A stretch of 15,422 nt of DNA from an uncultured Eubacteriales bacterium (lineage in GTDB: Bacteria > Bacillota > Clostridia > Lachnospirales > Anaerotignaceae). A program made the translations under genes and the position numbers. The notes below the pieces were generated by a model that worked only from the letters and a program-made list of their open reading frames with translations, had not been told where the DNA came from and did no database searches. The first letter of the stretch is position 1. Every line of letters begins with the position of its first letter. Where the stretch lies: NCBI GenBank assembly GCA_959604475.1, contig CAUHBX010000003.1, forward strand, positions 1-15,422, given 5' to 3'. Below are positions 12,101 through 15,422 of this stretch, piece after piece.

Positions 12101-13196
12101 TTGGATATTTTAATAGAACAGCCGAATGGGAAGCAAAGGTTATTCCTTCTTGACAGGCATAAGCACATCGCCTTCGGGGGTGCGCGCGGAGGCGGCAAAA
12201 GCTGGGCAGTAAGGACAAAGGCTAAGCTTTTGGCCTTCCGCTACTCAGGAATAAGGCTGCTGATAGTCAGAAGGAGCTATCCGGAGCTTATGAACAACCA
12301 CATCAACATCCTCAGGAACGAGCTTGCCGGGGCAGCCGTATATAACGACAGGGACAAAATATTAAGGTTTATGAACGGCAGCACCATCAACTTCATGTAC
12401 TGCGACAGGGACGGCGACCTTGACAGGATTCAGGGCGTTGAGTACGACGTTATATTCATTGACGAGGCCACCCTAGCTGTCGGAGTACCAGATGAAAAGC
12501 ATAGCGGCCTGCGTAAGGGGAGTAAACCCGTTTCCAAAGCGTGTATACTACACCTGCAATCCCGGAGGAAGGGGACACGGCTACATAAAAAGGCTTTTTG
12601 TGGACAGGCGCTTTAAGGACGGGGAGAACCCCGAGGACTACAGCTTTATCCAATCCCTCGTAAGCGACAATACTGCGCTTATGAAGGCGCAGCCCGACTA
12701 TATAAAACAGCTTGAGGCCCTTCCGCCGAAGCTTAAGCAGGCGTGGCTTTACGGAAAATGGGATATATTCGACGGGCAGTTTTTTGAGGATTTTAAAATT
12801 GGCAATGATAAGGAAAAAAGTGAACTACGCTTCACACATGTAATAAAGCCCTTTGACATTAGCAGGGGCGAGTCCGTGGCGGACACGGCGGCAAGGTACG
12901 GAGTGTATTTTACTCCCGGGGACAATAAGCGCATAGCGGGCTGGATGCAGTGCCATTACCGCCTGCAGTTTGACAGCGAGGGCTATCCGAGAATGTATGT
13001 GTTTGAGAACTGCAGGGCGTTCATAAGGACGGTGCCGCTGCTGAGCTTCAGCGCGTCAAACCCGGAGGATTTGGATACGTCGGGAGAGGACCACGCCGCC
13101 GACGAATGGAGGTATTTCTGCATGGACAGGCCCATAAGGCCAATTGTAAGGGAGGAAAAAAGGATTATTTCCGACCCGCTTAATATGCTGGTGTGA
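12101..13196 (+). pseudogene. Phage terminase large subunit, frameshifted and internally deleted
   Basis: The packaging ATPase and nuclease of a tailed phage. The first part (TTG start at 12101) has Walker A FGGARGGGKS at about 25-34 and Walker B DVIFIDEAT at 116-124. Right after the Walker B the frame breaks at about 12473-12476. Skipping one base (probably T12474) restores ATQLSEYQMKSIAACVRG and the coupling motif YYTCNPGG in the other frame, which runs to 13196. Even when repaired the protein is only 364 residues. In the nuclease part KPFDI is joined straight to SRGESVAD (about 12852-12863). Relatives carry between those motifs some 80-90 residues with the first catalytic aspartate block (inference from known family layout). 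The end (DLDTSGEDHAADEWRYFCM) is intact. As it stands, the gene cannot make a working terminase. Confidence 0.85.
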
Positions 13197-13228
13197 CAGG
13201 AAATTATTAAAATCAGGAGGGTAAGAGC

Positions 13229-14629
13229 ATGAACGCTGAAAAAGCGGCCATAGGGGAGCAGGAGCTGCGCGAGGCCAACACAATTTTAAGGAAATATAAA
13301 AGCGGAAAGACAGCCCTTGAAAACAAAACGATTGAGAATGAGCAGTGGTGGAAGCTGAGACACTGGCGCTATATGAAGGGCGGCGGGGACGAGCTTAAGC
13401 CCGCTTCTGCATGGCTGTTCAACGTAATTATAAACAAGCACGCCGACGGCATCGAGGCCTTTCCCGAGCCTAACGTGCTTCCAAGGGAGGAAAGCGACAG
13501 GGAGGAGGCGTCCAGGCTGTCCTCAATTATCCCGGCAGTGCTGGAGCAGAACGACTTTGAGGAAACCTATTCCGACGTGCTGTGGCAGAAGCTTAAAACG
13601 GGTACGGGAATATACGGCGTTTTCTGGGACGGGTCAAAGCTTAACGGCCTTGGCGACATAGCGATAAAAAAGGTGGATATACTGAACATTTTCTGGGAGC
13701 CGGGCATTACGGATTTGCAGAAGAGCAGAAACATTTTCACAACGGAGCTGATCGACAACGACGTGCTGGAGGCGCTGTATCCCAGCCTTAAGGGAAGGCT
13801 TGCCCAAAACGGCGTGACAACGGCCAAATACATTTACGACGACGCGGTGGATACAAGCGGAAAAAGCCTTGTGGTGGACTGGTACTACAGGAAATACAGC
13901 GGCGGGAAATGTGTCCTGCACTACTGTAAATACGTTAATACAACTGTAATATACGCGACGGAAAACGACACCGAAAGGCCGGTTATAGGGGAGGACGAAA
14001 ACGGAGCGGCAATTTATGGGGCAAGCAGGGCCCAGAGGGGCTGGTACGACCACGGCAAATATCCCTTTGTCTTTGACAGGCTGTTCCCCTCCGAGGGCAC
14101 GCCCTGCGGCTTCGGCTACATAGACGTATGCAAAAACGCCCAGGAGCAGATTGACAGGCTTAACCAGGCGATAGTCAAAAATGCCGTCATGGCGGCGGCC
14201 CCCAGGTTTTTTATAAGGGGAGACGGAAGCGTCAACGAAAAGGAATTTGCCGACTGGACAAAGCCCATTGTGCATGTTAACGGCAATCTGGGCGCCGACG
14301 AGCCGAGGCCCACCAACAGCCGCAGCCCTGTGGGAGATGCGGAGTACGGCATTTTTGACAGGTACGACTTTTTGGAGCGGGACGACGCGGGGGAGCTGTA
14401 CTGGAACGACGATTTCCTTTTCAGCTGTGACACGGCGGGCATGGCACAAAGCAGGGAGGCGCTATGGCAGGCGGCTAAGGAGGCCTACCAGAGCGGGGCA
14501 TTCGGCGACCCCAGGCAGACGGACACGCGTATACTCTACTGGGCAGCTATGGAGAAGTACCATTATCCAAACGCGGGCAGCATATGCGAAATGCTGAAGA
14601 GCCGCAGGGCAGCAAATCAGGAGGCTTAA
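13229..14629 (+). CDS. Phage portal protein, probably internally shortened
   Basis: A 466-residue protein with strong portal signals: IENEQWWKLRHWRYM and SAWLFNVIINKHADGIEAFP near the N-terminus, KLKTGTGIYGVFWDGS, VDILNIFWEPGITD, and the GFGYIDVCKNAQEQIDRLNQ block (about 295-312). The portal forms the dodecameric DNA gate at the capsid vertex. From about residue 360 the sequence turns abruptly from GADEPRPTNS to a C-terminal RYDFLERDDAGELYWNDDFL end region. The GVTAASA-type helix stretch normally found between these parts is absent. The reading frame stays open, so the loss would be in frame. The start at ATG 13229 follows CAGGAGGG. It follows the damaged terminase by 32 bases. Confidence 0.85.
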   Translation: MNAEKAAIGEQELREANTILRKYKSGKTALENKTIENEQWWKLRHWRYMKGGGDELKPASAWLFNVIINKHADGIEAFPEPNVLPREESDREEASRLSSIIPAVLEQNDFEETYSDVLWQKLKTGTGIYGVFWDGSKLNGLGDIAIKKVDILNIFWEPGITDLQKSRNIFTTELIDNDVLEALYPSLKGRLAQNGVTTAKYIYDDAVDTSGKSLVVDWYYRKYSGGKCVLHYCKYVNTTVIYATENDTERPVIGEDENGAAIYGASRAQRGWYDHGKYPFVFDRLFPSEGTPCGFGYIDVCKNAQEQIDRLNQAIVKNAVMAAAPRFFIRGDGSVNEKEFADWTKPIVHVNGNLGADEPRPTNSRSPVGDAEYGIFDRYDFLERDDAGELYWNDDFLFSCDTAGMAQSREALWQAAKEAYQSGAFGDPRQTDTRILYWAAMEKYHYPNAGSICEMLKSRRAANQEA

Positions 14630-14650
14630 TCAGGAAGGGAGGTGAAAAGC

Positions 14651-14785
14651 ATGGACAAGGGCAAAAATACGATGGCAGGAAAAATCAAAAACACAGGCAG
14701 CATGTATGTGGAAGCCGACTGTAAAAACGAAGGCGGCAAAAAGCCGGCAGTAAAAAAGGGAGACGACCTGAGAGCAGACAGATAA
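14651..14785 (+). CDS. Small phage protein (44 aa) after portal
   Basis: A 44-residue, lysine-rich protein preceded by GGGAGGTG and lying 21 bases after the portal gene. It contains KIKNTGSMYVEADCK and ends KKPAVKKGDDLRADR. Similar tiny proteins ending in a K-x-x-DLR-type tail are common between portal and scaffold genes in clostridial prophages; the function is not known. It is short enough to be missed by usual size limits. Confidence 0.65.
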   Translation: MDKGKNTMAGKIKNTGSMYVEADCKNEGGKKPAVKKGDDLRADR

Positions 14786-14815
14786 GGAAGAGCCCGGCAA
14801 AGGAGTGTGAAATAC

Positions 14816-15422
14816 ATGGACGAGGACGATTTTATGGATAACGAAGCACAGGAGGAAGAGGCAGAAGATACATACAAAGCAATGGATATCCTGACGGAGG
14901 ATGACGGGGATTACTATGCCGGCGCGGAAACGGAGGGTGAGGAAATCCTTGAAAAAATTATGGACGGAACAGCCACCAGGGAGGAATTTGACAGCTATGT
15001 CCGCTCGGCTCTCAAGGAGCTGTCCGAATGTGAAACAGAGGCTAACAGACAGGAGGAAAGGGCGGCCAGGATTGAGAGCGGAAGAAGGCGTATGCAGGAG
15101 GATATAGACCGGCTGAATATGGAGCTTCCCTCCTGCGGCATTAAAACTGTGGACGATATACAGGGCGACGCGGCTGTGGTCGGCCTGCTTCAGAGGGGAC
15201 TTAGTGTTGCCGACGCCTATTATCTTGCACACCGCAGGGAGGTTGAGCTGCTGCAGCAGGCAGCGGCACGGCAGGCAGCGGTTAATCAGGCCGGAGGAAA
15301 ACGGCATTTAAAAACAACCTCGGGCAGGGCCTCCTGCGATATAAGCGTACCGGAGGACGTGAGGGAGCAGTACAGGGCGTTTTTTCCCGACTGGACGGAA
15401 AAGCAGATAGCGGAAAATTATA
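14816..15422 (+). CDS. Probable phage scaffolding protein, cut by the window edge
   Basis: An open frame from ATG 14816 with no stop to the end of the window, at least 202 codons. Its acidic N-terminus (MDEDDFMDNEAQEEEAEDTY) is followed by a helical, coiled-coil-like stretch (AARIESGRRRMQEDIDRLNM). Then comes QRGLSVADAYYLAHRREVEL and, near the edge, ISVPEDVREQYRAFFPDWTE. Acidic start, coiled coil, and a short conserved C-terminal ISVPxDVxxQY part are typical of clostridial phage scaffold proteins, which guide capsid assembly and sit between portal and major capsid genes. AAAGGAG at 14800-14805 is the binding site. The true 3' end is outside the window. Confidence 0.75.
   Translation, partial: MDEDDFMDNEAQEEEAEDTYKAMDILTEDDGDYYAGAETEGEEILEKIMDGTATREEFDSYVRSALKELSECETEANRQEERAARIESGRRRMQEDIDRLNMELPSCGIKTVDDIQGDAAVVGLLQRGLSVADAYYLAHRREVELLQQAAARQAAVNQAGGKRHLKTTSGRASCDISVPEDVREQYRAFFPDWTEKQIAENY

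Noticed and set aside
12461..12500. Programmed translational frameshift in the terminase
   Set aside because: No slippery heptamer, no stimulating stop or structure was seen, and the shift falls inside the ATPase core where a programmed shift is not known. Mutation or sequencing error is simpler.
13634..14449. Long minus-strand open frame (271 codons) opposite the portal gene
   Set aside because: The portal sequence on the plus strand is clearly conserved. The antisense frame has no recognisable domain or start signals.

Overview
The window looks like chromosomal DNA of an anaerobic Firmicute of the class Clostridia (inference). The reasons are strong AGGAGG-type ribosome binding sites, sigma-A promoters of TTGACA-N17-TATAAT type, occasional TTG starts, heavy use of AGG and ATA codons, many bidirectional hairpin terminators, and families typical of gut Clostridia (BlaI/M56 pairs, DUF1273, DUF1989, AIM24, RDD proteins). 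No RNA genes, CRISPR arrays or insertion sequences were seen.

Left end, 1-780. An AT-rich XRE-type repressor gene is followed by what reads as a complete, previously unmarked type I toxin-antitoxin locus with the layout of the enterococcal par (Fst) system. A 31-residue membrane peptide ending in a WLDR-type tail lies on the minus strand. A roughly 75-nt RNA on the plus strand converges on it. The two share a bidirectional terminator, and a pair of direct repeats makes the antisense RNA complementary to the toxin start codon. The toxin leader can also fold to trap its own Shine-Dalgarno sequence. This is the most interesting item in the window.

Middle, 780-11690: accessory chromosomal genes in short, well-insulated units. 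(a) A MerR helix-turn-helix fused to an RDD membrane protein, preceded by a MerR-type promoter. (b) A two-gene operon of a serine beta-lactamase-like hydrolase and a DUF1989 protein. (c) A small membrane protein on the minus strand. (d) A paralogue of the MerR-RDD protein that lacks the MerR part. (e) An AIM24-family protein. (f) A minus-strand operon of a radical SAM protein and a TetR regulator, with a consensus promoter carrying two matching operators. (g) A DUF1273/SLOG protein. (h) A leaderless Cu/Zn superoxide dismutase. (i) A blaI-blaR1-like pair with two operators, a non-penicillin-binding sensor tail and a downstream HEAT-like gene.

Right end, 11690-15422: the head-morphogenesis start of a prophage (small terminase-like protein, large terminase, portal, a 44-residue protein, and a scaffold-like protein cut by the window edge). 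It appears decayed. The large terminase carries a one-base frameshift and apparently lacks the first part of its nuclease domain, and the portal appears to lack an internal segment. No integrase, repressor or replication genes lie between it and the host genes on its left, so it reads as a remnant or the edge of a rearranged prophage.
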